Shown here: positions 44,070 to 55,572 of the stretch, piece after piece
Layout of the letters: the number at the start of each line of letters is the position of its first letter
Numbering within the stretch: the stretch's first letter is position 1
NCBI GenBank assembly: GCA_949318235.1
Contig: OX439135.1
Location: 23,576,957 to 23,640,956 of the forward strand
Direction: 5' to 3'
DNA length: 64,000 bases
Source: Ecdyonurus torrentis
Taxonomy: Eukaryota > Arthropoda > Insecta > Ephemeroptera > Heptageniidae
Program-made: the position numbers and the translations under genes
Notes under the pieces: model-generated
Database searches by the model: none
What the model was told of the DNA's origin: nothing
What the model saw: only the letters and a program-made list of their open reading frames with translations

Positions 44070-44597
44070 TTTTAAGTATATCAGTACACAATTTAATACA
44101 ATATATTAATATTTTTTTAAATTTTTAATAATAATATTAAATAAAATCTTATAAATATTATTATAAAATAAGTTTTCTTATTATTTATCTCAACAATATA
44201 ATATTGTAAAATGTTTAAAATTAAATAATATTTACAAAAAAGAATTTTTGTTTTCAAAGGCAATTAGTATTTAACTTTTGTGTGGTCTTTAAAAATTCTG
44301 TTAAAATAATAAATAATATTGGTGTATATAAAACTTCTTAATTATTCGATATTTTAAATATTTTTTTTTAATTCAAATTTTATTTCAAGTGAGGCGGTGA
44401 CCAATACGCCTAAAGACAGCTCATTTGTTTTATAATCGTTGAAATAGTTTTAGACGAGTTTTGGACAACTTTTTCAGTGGCCAAAATTTTAAAAAAGTTG
44501 TAGGAGAAAATACTGCTAGTTTTTAAAAGAAAAAAAAAATCGGCCGCTGGAAAAAGTTACCAAAAAGGTGCGTGAGCTCGTCCAAAACTATTTCAAC

Positions 44598-44634
<37 letters not shown>

Positions 44635-44760
44635 AAGAAGAAACGTGGACCGTGTCTTTTGACATAATGGCCACCATCTCACTTGAAGGAGCATTTTTTA
44701 AATAATTTTTATATGCAATATTATTTATTATTCCTAAAGATTTTTTTTAAAATACCATAA
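44070..44760. repeat. Dispersed fold-back family B, copy 2
   Basis: It matches 240-768. After GTTACCAAAAAGGTGCGTGA the sequence turns back (TCGTCCAAAACTATTTCAAC, a long A run, then CGTGGACCGTGTCTTTTGAC), mirroring the left side, so the complete form is a fold-back element. Confidence 0.7.
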
Positions 44761-44854
44761 AAAATGGCATATTTGCTGTATATTACTTTATTTTGTACAC
44801 TTATAAAATAATATTCAAACATTTAAATACATGTCACAGAACAGAACACTTTAA

Positions 44855-45180
44855 GGTGGAAGGGAATCGACGTCAGCCGTTATACTCAAAATTTAATCGT
44901 CCAAAAAATGTGAAATATTGCACAATGATACTTCAGCTTGGAATAATTTCAAATATATAAAAATTTTGGGGGATCGCCGAGAAAATAAATTTTACATGGT
45001 TTTTTAGAAATTTTAAGTCTATAAGGTCCAATGTTATTTCAATATTTCTTTTTTTCGGTACGGTCAAACGCCATGAAATTTTTATCACGGCTTGGTGTGA
45101 CCCTAGGCTACATAATGACACCAAATTTAGACCCAAAACACGTCCTAGTTTTTGAGATAAAAGGTCGGTACCTTACTCAC
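44855..45180 (+). mobile_element. TTAA-MITE family C copy
   Basis: TTAA on both sides (44851-44854, 45181-45184); starts GGTGGAAGGGAATCGACG and ends GGTCGGTACCTTACTCAC. Same order of blocks as 3334-3669. Confidence 0.8.
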
Positions 45181-45309
45181 TTAAATTAAATAGCATTCTG
45201 GTCAAACAAACCTAAATGGTGTTCGTAAACCTTAGCTGTTTTCTGCTACTAAAATAACGTTCAGCTTTGGTTAACCAAATGCAATACGCTTTTTTTTTTT
45301 TATGCATGG

Positions 45310-45440
45310 TAGGAGATCACAATGTGTATGGGCATTTGCCTTTTTCTCCTTACCTATTGGGTTTTACATTATTTTTGTCTGTAACAATTTTATTTTGTAT
45401 TGTTATATGTTATTCATGCCCAATAAACAATTATTTAATT
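45310..45440 (+). repeat. Retroelement 3' end-like repeat, uninterrupted copy
   Basis: GAGATCACAATGTGTATGGG, GCCTTTTTCTCCTTACCTAT and ATGCCCAATAAACAATTAT match 33535-33617 joined to 40745-40775, where the 7.1-kb segment intervenes. AATAAA followed by (AATTT)n looks like a polyadenylated tail. Confidence 0.5.
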
Positions 45441-45584
45441 TAATTTATTTAATTTAATTTAACAATAATAATGAATTAAGTTTCAATAGAGTAGCTATCA
45501 CAAATTTCACAAATATCATAATTTTGATAATGCTAAATTTTGTTATTGTATATTTTCTCACTTTAGAACAAATGTGCACAATCG

Positions 45585-46272
45585 TGTAGCTGAAGTATGA
45601 TTAGATATGTTAAATCCAAATATAACTTTACTGAACTTATAAAAAAATAAATAAAAAATCAAAATAATAATTATAACATAAACTATAAATTAACTACTAT
45701 ATTAATAAATATATTTTCTAATGAAATAACAATATTAATAAAAAATTATTCTTACTGCTTTAGTGCGCACGTAAATGATTTTTGTTGTTTTTTCCTATTT
45801 ACGTTTTTTCTCCTCAAAATAGCGTTTTTTAATTAAATCAATTATTTTTTCTTTTATATATATTAGTATTTTAAATTAATTCATAGAAAAGAAGAGCTAA
45901 AAAATATTATTACTGTGTATTAATACTGTGGTAAAAAATCTTTAACCAGAAACTTTATGGGAATAAGAAAACACAAATTAATCCTGAAGTATGCGCCTGA
46001 AAAGTTGATGCAACTTTTTTAATTATGTTAATTCTAAAAACAAAAGTTGCAAAATAATAATACACTGTTCTATCTTAACTTTTTTTTTCTTTTAATTATA
46101 ACTTATAACCATAACTATCATTTTGCTGTAAAATAGTTTTCTATAAGTATATTTGCTTATGGGAAATAGAAATAAATAAACTGTGTACGAAAATATATTC
46201 CAACTTACAGCAAATATTAAAAAAAAAAAAAAAAAATAAGTAAATGAAAAAAATCTAAAAAAAAAGGCAAAG
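45585..46272 (+). repeat. 690-bp dispersed repeat, copy 1
   Basis: It is nearly identical to 63325-64000 over blocks such as TTACTGCTTTAGTGCGCACG, TAACCAGAAACTTTATGGGA and GAAGTATGCGCCTGAAAAGT. AT-rich, non-coding. The second copy runs off the window end. Confidence 0.85.
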
Positions 46273-46379
46273 CTTATAATTATTCTGAATTAAATAATTT
46301 ACTATTATAGTTGTTTATTTCGAATGTGCAGAAATATTTCACATATTTCCACATATAAAACATAAACATAATTAAACAT

Positions 46380-46905
46380 GCCGTATTATATACAATGTAT
46401 TCGTGTGATTAACCTTTGCCGACGTAAAACGTAGCTGGTGGAGAAGGGACAACAATGTTGGGGAAACGGGCCTGAATTAGGAGTCCAAGACTCCGGCGGC
46501 ATACCCCTGCTAGAAGTCATAGCCTTACACCAATGTAAATGCTGGATGACGTGCTGTATCTAGTTTCCTACGAGACACTATCCTAAACCGATGGTGGATC
46601 CGAAGCAACGCTATATCACCTGTCATGAGGATAGTCACATATCGTCACAACAACCGCGACACAGTCGCAAGTGGACTTTGGCCTGACCGTTGAGGACCGC
46701 GATGTGTTGTTGTATTATAGCAGTCGAAGTGACACCTCACATATGGCACAAGTGTATAATAGGGTTGATGGCAAGACACACGGGTACACGTGAGAATCCT
46801 TCTCTTTACACACATCTCTAGTCTACTTGAGACCGTGAGTTTATAGTCGTTCAGCTGCTTAACAGACGGAAATACGAGTCACCAGAGGCACGTGGTCGTT
46901 TTTTT
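46380..46905 (+). repeat. GC-richer dispersed repeat G, uninterrupted copy
   Basis: 46626-46900 recurs at 60553-60740 plus 61613-61695 (TCACATATCGTCACAACAAC, GTTGAGGACCGCGATGTGTT, CTTAACAGACGGAAATACGA). The 5' part (46430-46620) is seen only here. The sequence is compositionally distinct and probably part of a retroelement, but I find no coding frame. Confidence 0.65.
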
Positions 46906-47070
46906 TTTTTTTTTTTTTTTCTTAAAGGAATAGACCAGAGAAATACATAAGCATTTAAATCACAAAACACTTGATGGAATTTTCATAAGTAACTATAGTT
47001 TGTCTCAAAACCCAACAGTAGCCCCGTAGCAGTGATCAGAAAATTCAATTTATGCAACCCGCACAACATC

Positions 47071-47290
47071 CCTGTTCAAAAAAACGTGCCCGTAAACGAG
47101 ATGAGCACTTTTTCACGCCCGTTCACGGGAAAAAATTAAAATTTCCGGCGCGTTTACGCTCGTGAATTTTTTTTCACTCGGGAAACGTGACTCGGGAAAT
47201 TTTAACGGGCCATATTGAACGTTAACGGCCGGGAATTTCACTCAATTTAACGACCGTTAAAGCCAATTCACGGCCGTTACTATTCCCGCA
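47071..47290. repeat. GC-rich repeat with CCCTGTTCAAAAAAACG terminus
   Basis: Its first 17 bases are the exact complement of the end of the repeat at 55556-55572. The interior has many CGTTTAC/GTAAACG and ACGGCCGT words. Probably one end of a non-autonomous element; the opposite end is not recognised. Confidence 0.5.
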
Positions 47291-47499
47291 TATAATTTAA
47301 TAGTTTTTAAAATGTATATTTTTTTCTGTTCAGCACAACACTTTCAAATGCTGTTCAGCACAACACTTTTAAATGCGTTTTGTACACAAAATTATATATA
47401 CATATAAAATTCTTTCAAACATTTTATTTTGAGTAAATTTTGTTTAATAAAAAAAATAACAAGGAAAAAATGGCACACACACGACGTAAAAACCCAGGT

Positions 47500-47645
47500 A
47501 AGAAAAAAAGGAGAGTGGCTTTCAAAAATAAGGCCACTGGCCTTAAAATAAGGAGAGTGCAGCCTTAAAATAAGGAGAGTGGCTTTATGAATTTAGGCCA
47601 GTCTCTTATTTAAGTAGAATGGCCTTATAATATGAAGCGAGTGAC
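47500..47645. repeat. Imperfect repeats of AAGGAGAGTGGCTTTA
   Basis: Four or five degenerate copies of a word with AAATAAGG and AGAGTGGC/CAGTGGCC parts. No gene. Confidence 0.6.
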
Positions 47646-47794
47646 CTTTCTTATAATAAAGAAACTCTCCTCTTGCTATATTTTCTTTTGCGAAATAACA
47701 TAATATAAAAAAATAATAATAGTAAATATTAATATATATATATATATAATATAATTATATATTGAACTATTTTTTTTCTCTGTATGACAGCCGC

Positions 47795-47814
<20 letters not shown>

Positions 47815-47826
<12 letters not shown>

Positions 47827-49235
47827 CATTTGGAAACGAGCTTTATGACGTCCAAATTTAATAATTAAAACTGAAATATTAAATTTTAATATAGATTTTA
47901 ATTTAATTGTAACCATCCTGGCACAATATTTTCCTTAGTTTTGATAATTTTTTATTTTTAATCATTTTTTAAATTTAACAACTTTTACAAAAATCCCGAT
48001 TTTCAGTCCCGATTTTTTCTATGCCACTCAACTTATAATTCAATGTTTTTTTACTGAAATGTATTTTAAGCACCTTAGCACACTTTATACAGAAAATTTG
48101 CTGGCTACAAACTCGTGAATATTTTAAATGACGTAAGAAAAATCCAAAATATCGACTATTTGGTTAAAGTTCAAAAAATCTGTAAAAATCGGGTCACTTA
48201 AAGTATAGTTTTTTGAGCTCCCCAATGCATGGGATGAATTTTGGTATATAAAAAAAGTAGTCGATTTTTTTAAATTTGCACTCGGACTTAACCGCGATTT
48301 TCATATCTACACTCGTCAGAGAGAAGTCCGCGTGCAGATTTCGAAAAATCGACTACTTTTTTATATATATACCAAAATTCATCCCATGCATTGGGGAGCT
48401 CAAAAAACTATACTTTGAGTGACCCGATTTTTACAGATTTTTTGAACTGTGCACCATAGTCGATATTTTGGATTTTTCTTATACGTTTAATATATTCATG
48501 AGTTTATTGTAGCCAACAACTTTTCTGTATAGAAAGTGTGCTGAGGTGCTTAAATACATATTTCAGTATAAAAACGTTGAATTATAATGACGTAAGAAAA
48601 ATCCAAAATATCGTCTATGGTTTTACAATTCAAAAAATCTGTAAAAATCGGGTCACTCAAAGTACAGTTTTTTGAGCTCCCCAATGCATGGGATGAATTT
48701 TGGTGTATAAAAAAAGTAGTCGATTTTTCGAAATCTGCACGCGGACTTCGCCTCTGACGAGAGTAGATATGAAAATCGCGGTTAAGTCCGAGTGCACATT
48801 TTAAAAAATCGACTATTTTTTTTATATACCAAAATTCATCCCATGCATTGGGGAGCTCAAAAAACTATACTTTGAGTGACCCGATTTTTACAGATTTTTT
48901 GAACTGTAAAACCATAGACAATATTTTGGATTTTTCTTACGTCATTTACAATATTCACGAGTTTTACTTTTAAGCCAAAAATTGTTCTGTATAGAAAGTG
49001 TGCTAAGGTGCTTAAAATACATTTCAGTATAAAAACATTTAATTATATATATTTATGACGTAAGAAAAATCCAAAATATCGACTATGGTTTCACAGTTAA
49101 AAAAATCTGTAAAAATCGAGTCACTCAAATTATAGTTTTTTGAGCTCCTCAATGCATGGGATGAATTTTGGTATATAAAAAAGTATTCCGCGTGCAGATT
49201 TCGAAAAATCGACTACTTTTTTTATATACCATTTT
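47815..49235. repeat. Iterated fold-backs (at least four alternating arms)
   Basis: Arms of about 250-300 bp alternate in orientation with turning points near 48310, 48575, 48755, 49030 and 49185. Each arm carries CAATGCATGGGATGAATTTT (or complement), AAAGTATAGTTTTTTGAGCT and GACGTAAGAAAAATCCAAAA. The family is related to the simple palindrome at 34047-35510. Confidence 0.8.
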
Positions 49236-49239
49236 ACCT

Positions 49240-49372
49240 CTTTTTCTCATTTTCATCGCGATAGCATGCGCTCTCCAAAATATTGCTATGTATTTAAAAA
49301 CTGGCAAAATGTGTCATTTACCTATACTGGCCTATGTTATTTGGTGCTCACATATGGCGCCGTTGATTTTAA
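49240..49372 (+). repeat. MITE family A fragment
   Basis: ATTGCTATGTATTTAAAAAC, ACTGGCAAAATGTGTCATTT and a CTATACTGGCCTATGTTA block match part of the family; both ends are eroded. Confidence 0.45.
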
Positions 49373-50091
49373 TATAAATGATACCACTCTGTAAATATAA
49401 ATAAAAAAAAAACTTGTGTTCGAGATGTCCGTCATTCTTAAGTGTTTGAAATAATTTGCGCGCAAAAGTTTCCTTGCGCGTGATTGGATGGTTTAAAAAT
49501 TGTCTGTTGATGCGCATTTCCTCCTTCACTCACAACGTGCTCACAACATGGCCGTCATGTGAAAAGTGTTCCGCGATGTTCTGAGAAGATTTCGGAACTT
49601 CTAATTAAATGTACATTAAATTGTACACTAAATATGTGGTAAGTAAAATCTATAATGTATTAATTTATTTGAGTACTTGAACAAGGAACTATTTATACAG
49701 CTTTTGTATGTTCTTTGAACGTGTGAAACTTTACGATCGAACAAGGCGTCATAATTTTCAATAATAGAAAATTATGTGTTTGCAATTATTTGATTTGAGT
49801 TTTAAGTGCGTGTAGAGCCTATAATTAAAAGTTAATTACTTTAATATGTAGATAATATCATCATTGCACCTATTAATGCCTATACATATCACTTGACATG
49901 ATAAAAAAGAGAGACAGATTGGTACATACATACATTTTTTTACATACATGTGTATGATTACAAGATTACATACATACATTATTGTTTTATAATTGTCATC
50001 CAAGAAACGCGGGCAGTTTTACGTGCCCAATATACATTCATGGTGGTATGTACACACAGTATAGAATATATGTATCATACATACATACATA

Positions 50092-50265
50092 TCATGACGC
50101 TGTAATCCCTTGGGGTAAAAGACAACAACACAGATGTTATCCTGACCCAGTGATAGACCTCCACAACTTCCTATCCTGACATACTTCACTTGCTTCCTCC
50201 AGTCTCATACCTTGTTTCATACATTTTCTCTTGCATTTCATGCATTTCATGAAATGCAAGAGAAA
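50092..50265 (-). pseudogene. LINE 3' end, second copy
   Basis: The reverse complement carries the same tail as 39060-39170: GGTCTATCACTGGGTCAGGA, ACATCTGTGTTGTTG, AGGGATTACAGCGTCATGAT and a (TATG)n end. The upstream part (GGAGGAAGCAAGTGAAGTAT) also matches. Truncated. Confidence 0.75.
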
Positions 50266-50339
50266 ATATATGTATCAATGTATGTACATATATGTAATAT
50301 ATTATGTAGTATACTTACACAATTAAAAAAAAAAAAAAA

Positions 50340-50465
50340 ATAAGTCACCATGCTAGAATTTAAGTCATGATTTTTTGAAGTGTTAGTTTCAATAATTAAT
50401 TTCAATAATTATATTCTCTAGTATCTGATGGTCACGGGTTCTGAAAATTTTATCGTAGGTTAATT
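50340..50465 (+). repeat. TTAA-MITE family D fragment
   Basis: AAGTCACCATGCTAGAATTT and ATCTGATGGTCACGGGTTCT blocks; both termini are lost. Confidence 0.6.
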
Positions 50466-50770
50466 TATAGTATTTTATGTCCCAACGATGTTACAATTTT
50501 GATTATACGTAGATGTGCATGCATATGCATACTGTACCGGCATGTTCTCTCTCTCTCCCTCTCTCTCATGTATGTATTTAATATGTATAATATGTATGCA
50601 ATATTATGCATGTACATATAAATACAAAAATCAAGAGTCATGTGTAACATAAAATTTAATGAAAGACAAAAACACTTATGATTTGATACCAATTTTTAGG
50701 TGTAAATTGGAAAACATATTAAATATTTTTAATTCTGATATTCTCGCATGTATATTTATTGTATTTATGG

Positions 50771-51329
50771 ATTCAAAAGGTTATGATTGCTCTCGGAGAC
50801 TTCATGAAGGCCAACTGCCGTGCTTGCATTGGTGGAACAAACGTTCGCGAGGACATCCGTCGCTTGGAAGCAGGAGCTCACGTTGTTGTGGGAACACCAG
50901 GCCGAGTATGACATGATCAGCCGTAGAGCACTAAGTACAAGCCACATCAAGATCTTTGTACTGGATGAGGCTGATGAAATGATGTCTCGAGGGCTCGACC
51001 ACTGACTGCGCTGTGAGGATTTGCAGGTCTGTATTTTTCACTGATCAACTTTCCATAATTACCTTGTTTTAGCTTGTTGTAGCTATTTAAACCGCCAGAT
51101 TTTATTTTGTTTTTCAATCAAGAGTTCGATAATATTTGCAAAATAATAAAATGAGGGATTTATATGAAATTTTGATTTGGCTCGTCAAGCAAATGGTATT
51201 TATTTAATTTTTTTGTTCAGGTGATCTTGTTGTCTGCTACAATGCCTCAGGTTGTGTTAGAAGTGAGCAAATCCTACATGCGCAATCCAATCCGCATCCT
51301 CGTCAACAAGGAGGAGCTTATACTTGAAG
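50771..51329 (+). pseudogene. eIF4A-like DEAD-box helicase relic, two exons with intron retained
   Basis: Exon 50771-51026 reads [20 protein letters not shown], then [20 protein letters not shown] and GTPGR, a 2-base deletion, then [20 protein letters not shown] and [10 protein letters not shown]. This is the eIF4A helicase core with motifs Ib (TPGR) and II (DEAD). Further deletions follow MSRG and give a stop at 51002-51004. A donor CAG|GTCTG and a T-rich acceptor bound an intron of 194 bp; exon 51221-51329 reads VILLSATMP (motif III SAT) through [18 protein letters not shown] and ends at a donor. The 5' exons (Q motif, motif I) and 3' exons (motifs IV-VI) are absent. Retained introns mean a DNA-level duplication, not a processed copy. 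The product would be inactive. Confidence 0.85.
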
Positions 51330-51442
51330 GTAACGTCCTTGCTCAATGTGTAATTAACTAGAGCAGAACTTATTGTTACCTATCACTTAATTGCTTATCA
51401 CTACTTGATTTCTTGTTATAATGGTTACTTTTTCATCCTGCA

Positions 51443-51592
51443 GATCCCTTGTTGTGTCCAAAGGGTGTACTTTCATTTTTATCCAGTACCACAAAAGGCG
51501 TACTTGCACTTTGTTTTGCGTTAAGCTTATGGCAGATGTGTGCACATCATCAGATCTGACCTTATGCAAGTACACGCCTTGGACGCAACAAG
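51443..51592. repeat. Hairpin MITE downstream of the eIF4A relic
   Basis: CCCTTGTTGTGTCCAAAGGG is mirrored by CCTTGGACGCAACAAGGG, with GTGTACTTTC/AAGTACACG adjacent. About 150 bp. Confidence 0.65.
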
Positions 51593-51744
51593 GGCAACAT
51601 ATTCTGTTGACAATAATTTGCATTAGCTGCAATTTTGGTGAAATATAAAATACTTGCAAAATTTATTATGCATGGTCATCACAACAGTTATTCCTGTTGA
51701 AGTTTCAGTTTGGTATGAGACATTCCATCTATTTTTGTTATGGA

Positions 51745-51985
51745 CAGCTCTGGCCGAAAGTTACCAAACGATTTGCATAGGCAATCCACAATCACAATAT
51801 GTTATTTTTATGAGAAAACACAGCGGTCGCTGCTGCCCGATTCTGGAACTTTTGGCCAGAGCTGTACAACTCTGGTTTAAATTTTAAGAACGGGGAAACA
51901 TCGGCCGCAGCGTTTTCCCATAAAAATAACATAATGTGATTGTGGGTTGCCTATGCAAATCGTTTCAAACTTTTGGCCAGAGCTG
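51745..51985. mobile_element. Tc1-like hairpin MITE
   Basis: CAGCTCTGGCCGAAAGTTAC and its complement ending GGCCAGAGCTG enclose 241 bp; the arms also share CGATTTGCATAGGCAA and ATGTTATTTTTATG. A CAGCTCTGG start is common in Tc1-type termini. Confidence 0.75.
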
Positions 51986-52090
51986 TACATTTCTGGAAAT
52001 ATTTTTAATGCCTAACCATTCATTTCATCTTAAGTTTCTAAATAATTATTGCATTAGAAACTTCAACTGCATTAATGGAAAGAAACTTAA

Positions 52091-52399
52091 AGGCGTAGAA
52101 CACCTTGAACAAAAAAGTTGCGTAATATCCTAACAAACCTGAAAATCAACGTTGATTTGGCCGGAGTCATTGATTTCTAATTTATTTTCCATTCACAAAA
52201 TGCCGCTGCCGGTCATTGACGTCACAGCTCGCTCGGTTTACGCGCTCGTGGACCAGGCGAGCTGTGACGTCAGTGACCGGCAGCGGCATTTTGTGAATGC
52301 AAAATAAATTAGAAATCAATGACTCCGGCCAAATCAACGTTGATTTTCAGTTTTTTTTAGGATATTACGCAACTTTTTTGTTCAAGGTGTTCTACGCCT
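52091..52399. mobile_element. TTAA-flanked hairpin MITE, nearly perfect
   Basis: AGGCGTAGAACACCTTGAAC and its complement form the ends, with TTAA at 52087-52090 and 52400-52403. Arms of about 140 bp pair almost completely; the loop is near TTTACGCGCTCGTGG. It contains TGACGTCA sites in both arms. Confidence 0.88.
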
Positions 52400-52466
52400 T
52401 TAAAAGTTAGATAAATTATACAATTATTTTAGTAAGATAAAGTTCTAGTTTTTTTTAGATACACGT

Positions 52467-52502
<36 letters not shown>

Positions 52503-53182
52503 TCAGATAAAAATTATTGCTTTAGAATGTATCCCTGACCTTATATTGAACTTATGTTCACCCAAAATGATGCAAGTTACTTAACAGCAATATTTTTATC
52601 AAAGCTGGTCTGTCAAAAAGTTATTAATTTCACATTGTAAAGGGTAAATTATTTTGAGATAATTTGTTTGAAATTATTCTTTGGGATGGTTAAATCTTGT
52701 TTATGTATGTGATACTTTAATAGCTTTGTTGCTCTAATTGATGCTTTTTTTTTTTGTGTGGGAATCTCTTTGACATAAACTATTAAAATTAACTTTTATC
52801 ACCACTGATAGCAATTTATTATGATATAAAAAGTGATTGTCAATTAATTAGAAGCAGAGATTTAATTAAAGCTATGAGATCACAGCATTGTGACATAGAT
52901 CAAAAAGAACGTGTCAAGATTTGTTTGTATATTTTAATGGTTCTATAGGTTCATGTGCTGGACATGGATGACAACAACGTTTGAGACCAAGCGTGACTTG
53001 ACACTGACTAACAACTGCATCTCACTCACATGCACCCATGTATCCCATTTATGTATGTATGAAATTAACTGCAGGTACCGTACTGCTTGACTTGGATGAC
53101 AGCGACGTTGGAGACCAAGCATGACTTGACGTGTGACCTGTTGACGCTGAACATCAACAGCCTGTCTCTCTCTCTCTCTTTC

Positions 53183-53214
<32 letters not shown>

Positions 53215-53658
53215 TCAATCACTCATGTAAGTACAATATATGACTGCAGGTACTGCATGGACATGGAGGAGAACCATGTTAGAGACGTGACTTTAGATCA
53301 ACATCTCTTTCATCTCAAACACATGTGTGTAGGTTACTATAGGTTCATGGGCTAGCTGGACATGGAGGAGAACCACAATACAGACCTGACATGACTGGAC
53401 GTAGAGGACATTCTCTCTCACACACTCAAGTATGTTTCTATGTATGTAGGTTACTACAGATATACCTGCTCATGGATATGCTGGAGAACTATGTTGGAGA
53501 CTTGACATGACTGAACGTGACTGGATGTAGAGGATATTCTCACACACTCATGTGTGTTACTATGTTTTTCGGTTACTATAGGTTCAAGTGCTGGATATGC
53601 TGGAGAACCACGTTACAGACTTGACGTGACTGAACGTGACTATTTTTATATAAGTTAA

Positions 53659-53769
53659 GGCGGGAAATCAGGTACTGCGGGATTTGACTAAAAGATTGCA
53701 AAGTAAGAAAAAACTGAAATTTTGCACAGTAATACATTAGGATCAAATATGTTCAAAAATGTAACATAG

Positions 53770-53804
<35 letters not shown>

Positions 53805-53955
53805 GGTCACCATACTAGAGCCCATGTTAATTTCAATAATTATTTCTCTCTTTTCCGATGGTCACAGGTCCTGAAAATTTTATCATAGGTAGCTGTTACT
53901 GTTAACTTTCAAATGGCATCATAAAGTTTGCAAGTTTTCTTTTTAGATACAACCA
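53659..53955 (+). mobile_element. TTAA-MITE family D copy inside the tandem array
   Basis: Flanked by TTAA (53655-53658, 53956-53959), starting GGCGGGAAATCAGGTACTGC. It contains a long A run near 53773-53800. Confidence 0.8.
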
Positions 53956-53998
53956 TTAAGTTTCTTACTCAAAGACTTTAAAAACACCATGTACATGC

Positions 53999-54140
53999 AT
54001 ATATATGAACGCGTCAGGTACAAAAACATACATTCGACACTGGCTGCATGGTGTATTTCTGCCCAAATTAGAAAGAGAGAATGACACTTGCAGCCAATGC
54101 CGAATGTCTGCTTTTGCTTTTGACGCGTTTATATATACAC
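53999..54140. repeat. Hairpin inside the tandem array
   Basis: TATATATGAACGCGTCA and CATTCGACACTGGCTGCA are mirrored by TGCAGCCAATGCCGAATG and TTGACGCGTTTATATA. About 140 bp. Confidence 0.6.
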
Positions 54141-54781
54141 ATACGGTACATCTCTCTCTACTTCACGCACTCACTCATGAATGTATAATGTATTGTATTA
54201 TATGGCAATATAGGTGGTGTACACCTACATGAACCATGTTGGGAGGTACAAGATATATCTCTTTCTCTCTCACCCACCCACTCACTCAGTGATCTATGTC
54301 TGTATTGCTATGTTTGCCAATGTAGGTGTGGTGTTCATTTACAAGGACTACGTTGGAGACCGGACGATGTAGACGTTTCTAGTGCTGTCACTCACCCACC
54401 CACCCATTAATCCACTCACCCACTCACTCAACTCATGTATGAGTGACTGCAGGTTACTGCTGGACATGTATGACAACGACATGTTAGACCTAGCCTACGG
54501 CTTGACGCGGAATATCAACTGCCTCTTTCACTCACCCACCCACCCACCCACTCACTCTACTCATGTACTTAACTGCTCGACATGGATGACAACAACGTGG
54601 GAGACCTAGCATACGGCTTGACGAGGAACATCAACTGACGATCTCTCTAACGTACCCATGAATGTGTGTATATCTATATGACTGCAGGTACTGTAATGCT
54701 GCACATGGATGAGAACGACATTGGAGACCCATTGTGACTCGACGTAGATCACCTCTCTCTCTCTCTCTCCCTCTCACGTAT

Positions 54782-54802
54782 ATACGTATGTATGTATGTA
54801 TA

Positions 54803-54838
<36 letters not shown>

Positions 54839-54850
54839 TGTATGTATGTT
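54782..54850. repeat. (TATG)n microsatellite
   Basis: TATG/TA repeats within the last part of the tandem array. Confidence 0.9.
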
Positions 54851-55049
54851 ACTCAATAGGTTCTACTATACTGGAATGGACATGAATAAGAATGATGGTG
54901 GAGATCTAACGTAACGGGACGCAGAACACCTTCTCACTCAATTATGCATATTATTGATTGTTGCATATTAAATGATTGATATTAAAAATGATAATAATTT
55001 AGTTTAATATGATGTTTACTAATTGTTTTTGCTTTTCTATTTTTTGTTC

Positions 55050-55109
55050 TAGGTCGAGCTTGTCACAGTTGATGGCACACGCAAAAGCATATCTCTACAT
55101 TGGGAGTAG
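55050..55109 (+). other. Possible terminal exon, unidentified
   Basis: A strong acceptor (TTTTTGTTCTAG) is followed by an open frame of about 18 codons (VELVTVDGTRKSISLHWE) ending TAG, with AATAAA near 55171. It could be the last exon of a gene overlapping the tandem array, or a relic. I cannot match it to eIF4A or another family. Confidence 0.25.
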
Positions 55110-55289
55110 AATATTATTTTTATAATTATGTTTGTTGAAAGAGTTGATAATTTTACTCCATAATTATATCAATAAATGATTAAAATGAGTATTTATTTTT
55201 TATTTATAACCGTTTTAGAATATTTTGTAGCAGTGTTTTATGGGAATATACTTTTAACCCCACTAATTATTAATTTTGTTTTAATTAAT

Positions 55290-55572
55290 AAAATTTAATT
55301 AAGGCGCAGGAATATCTCGTGTCCCGTGCGTAAAACGTGCGTTAAACGTACGTTTAACGAGCGTAAAACGAGCGTAAAACGTACGTTTTACGAGCGTAAA
55401 ACGTACGTTTTACGAGCGTAAAACGTGCGTTTAACGAGCGTAAAACGTGCGTTTAACGTGCGTTAAACGTGCGTTTAACGAGCGTTTAACGCTAGAATCC
55501 CGATCGTAAAACGATCCGTGAATTTTGATTATTTACGCGCCGGAATCGGCCCGTTTTTTTGAACAGGGATTT
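55290..55572. repeat. Minisatellite of GTAAAACGTGCGTTTAACGA type in an element
   Basis: About eight units of about 20-22 bp alternate ACGTGCGTTTAACGAGCG and ACGTACGTTTTACGAGCG, strongly self-complementary. The right edge ends CGTTTTTTTGAACAGGG, the complement of the start of the repeat at 47071. Confidence 0.8.

Larger units (their letters stand above)
52949..54960 (+). repeat. Degenerate tandem array, about 12 units of roughly 120 bp
   Basis: Each unit has a TGCAGGTACTG-like or AGGTTC start, CTGGACATGGATGACAACGA-like core, TTGGAGACCTAGC, TTGACGTGACT, then a CT-rich tract (CTCTCTCACTCACCCACCCA) and an ATGTATGT stretch. Unit starts are near 52949, 53073, 53248, 53340, 53455, 53579, 54212, 54325, 54452, 54568, 54686 and 54855. 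Two MITEs interrupt it. Stops occur in all frames, so it is not a coding repeat. Confidence 0.75.

Noticed and set aside
49982..50179. 65-aa frame as a gene
   Set aside because: It overlaps a reversed LINE 3' tail with tetranucleotide repeats.
50820..51005. Functional eIF4A helicase gene
   Set aside because: A 2-base deletion after TPGR, further deletions after MSRG, and absence of the flanking exons disable it.
52943..53218. 91-aa minus-strand frame with an RERERE stretch
   Set aside because: It is produced by the CT microsatellite inside the degenerate tandem array.
52949..54960. Tandem array as continuation of the eIF4A coding sequence
   Set aside because: The unit translations show stops and none of the C-terminal helicase motifs (ARGxD, HRxGRxxR).
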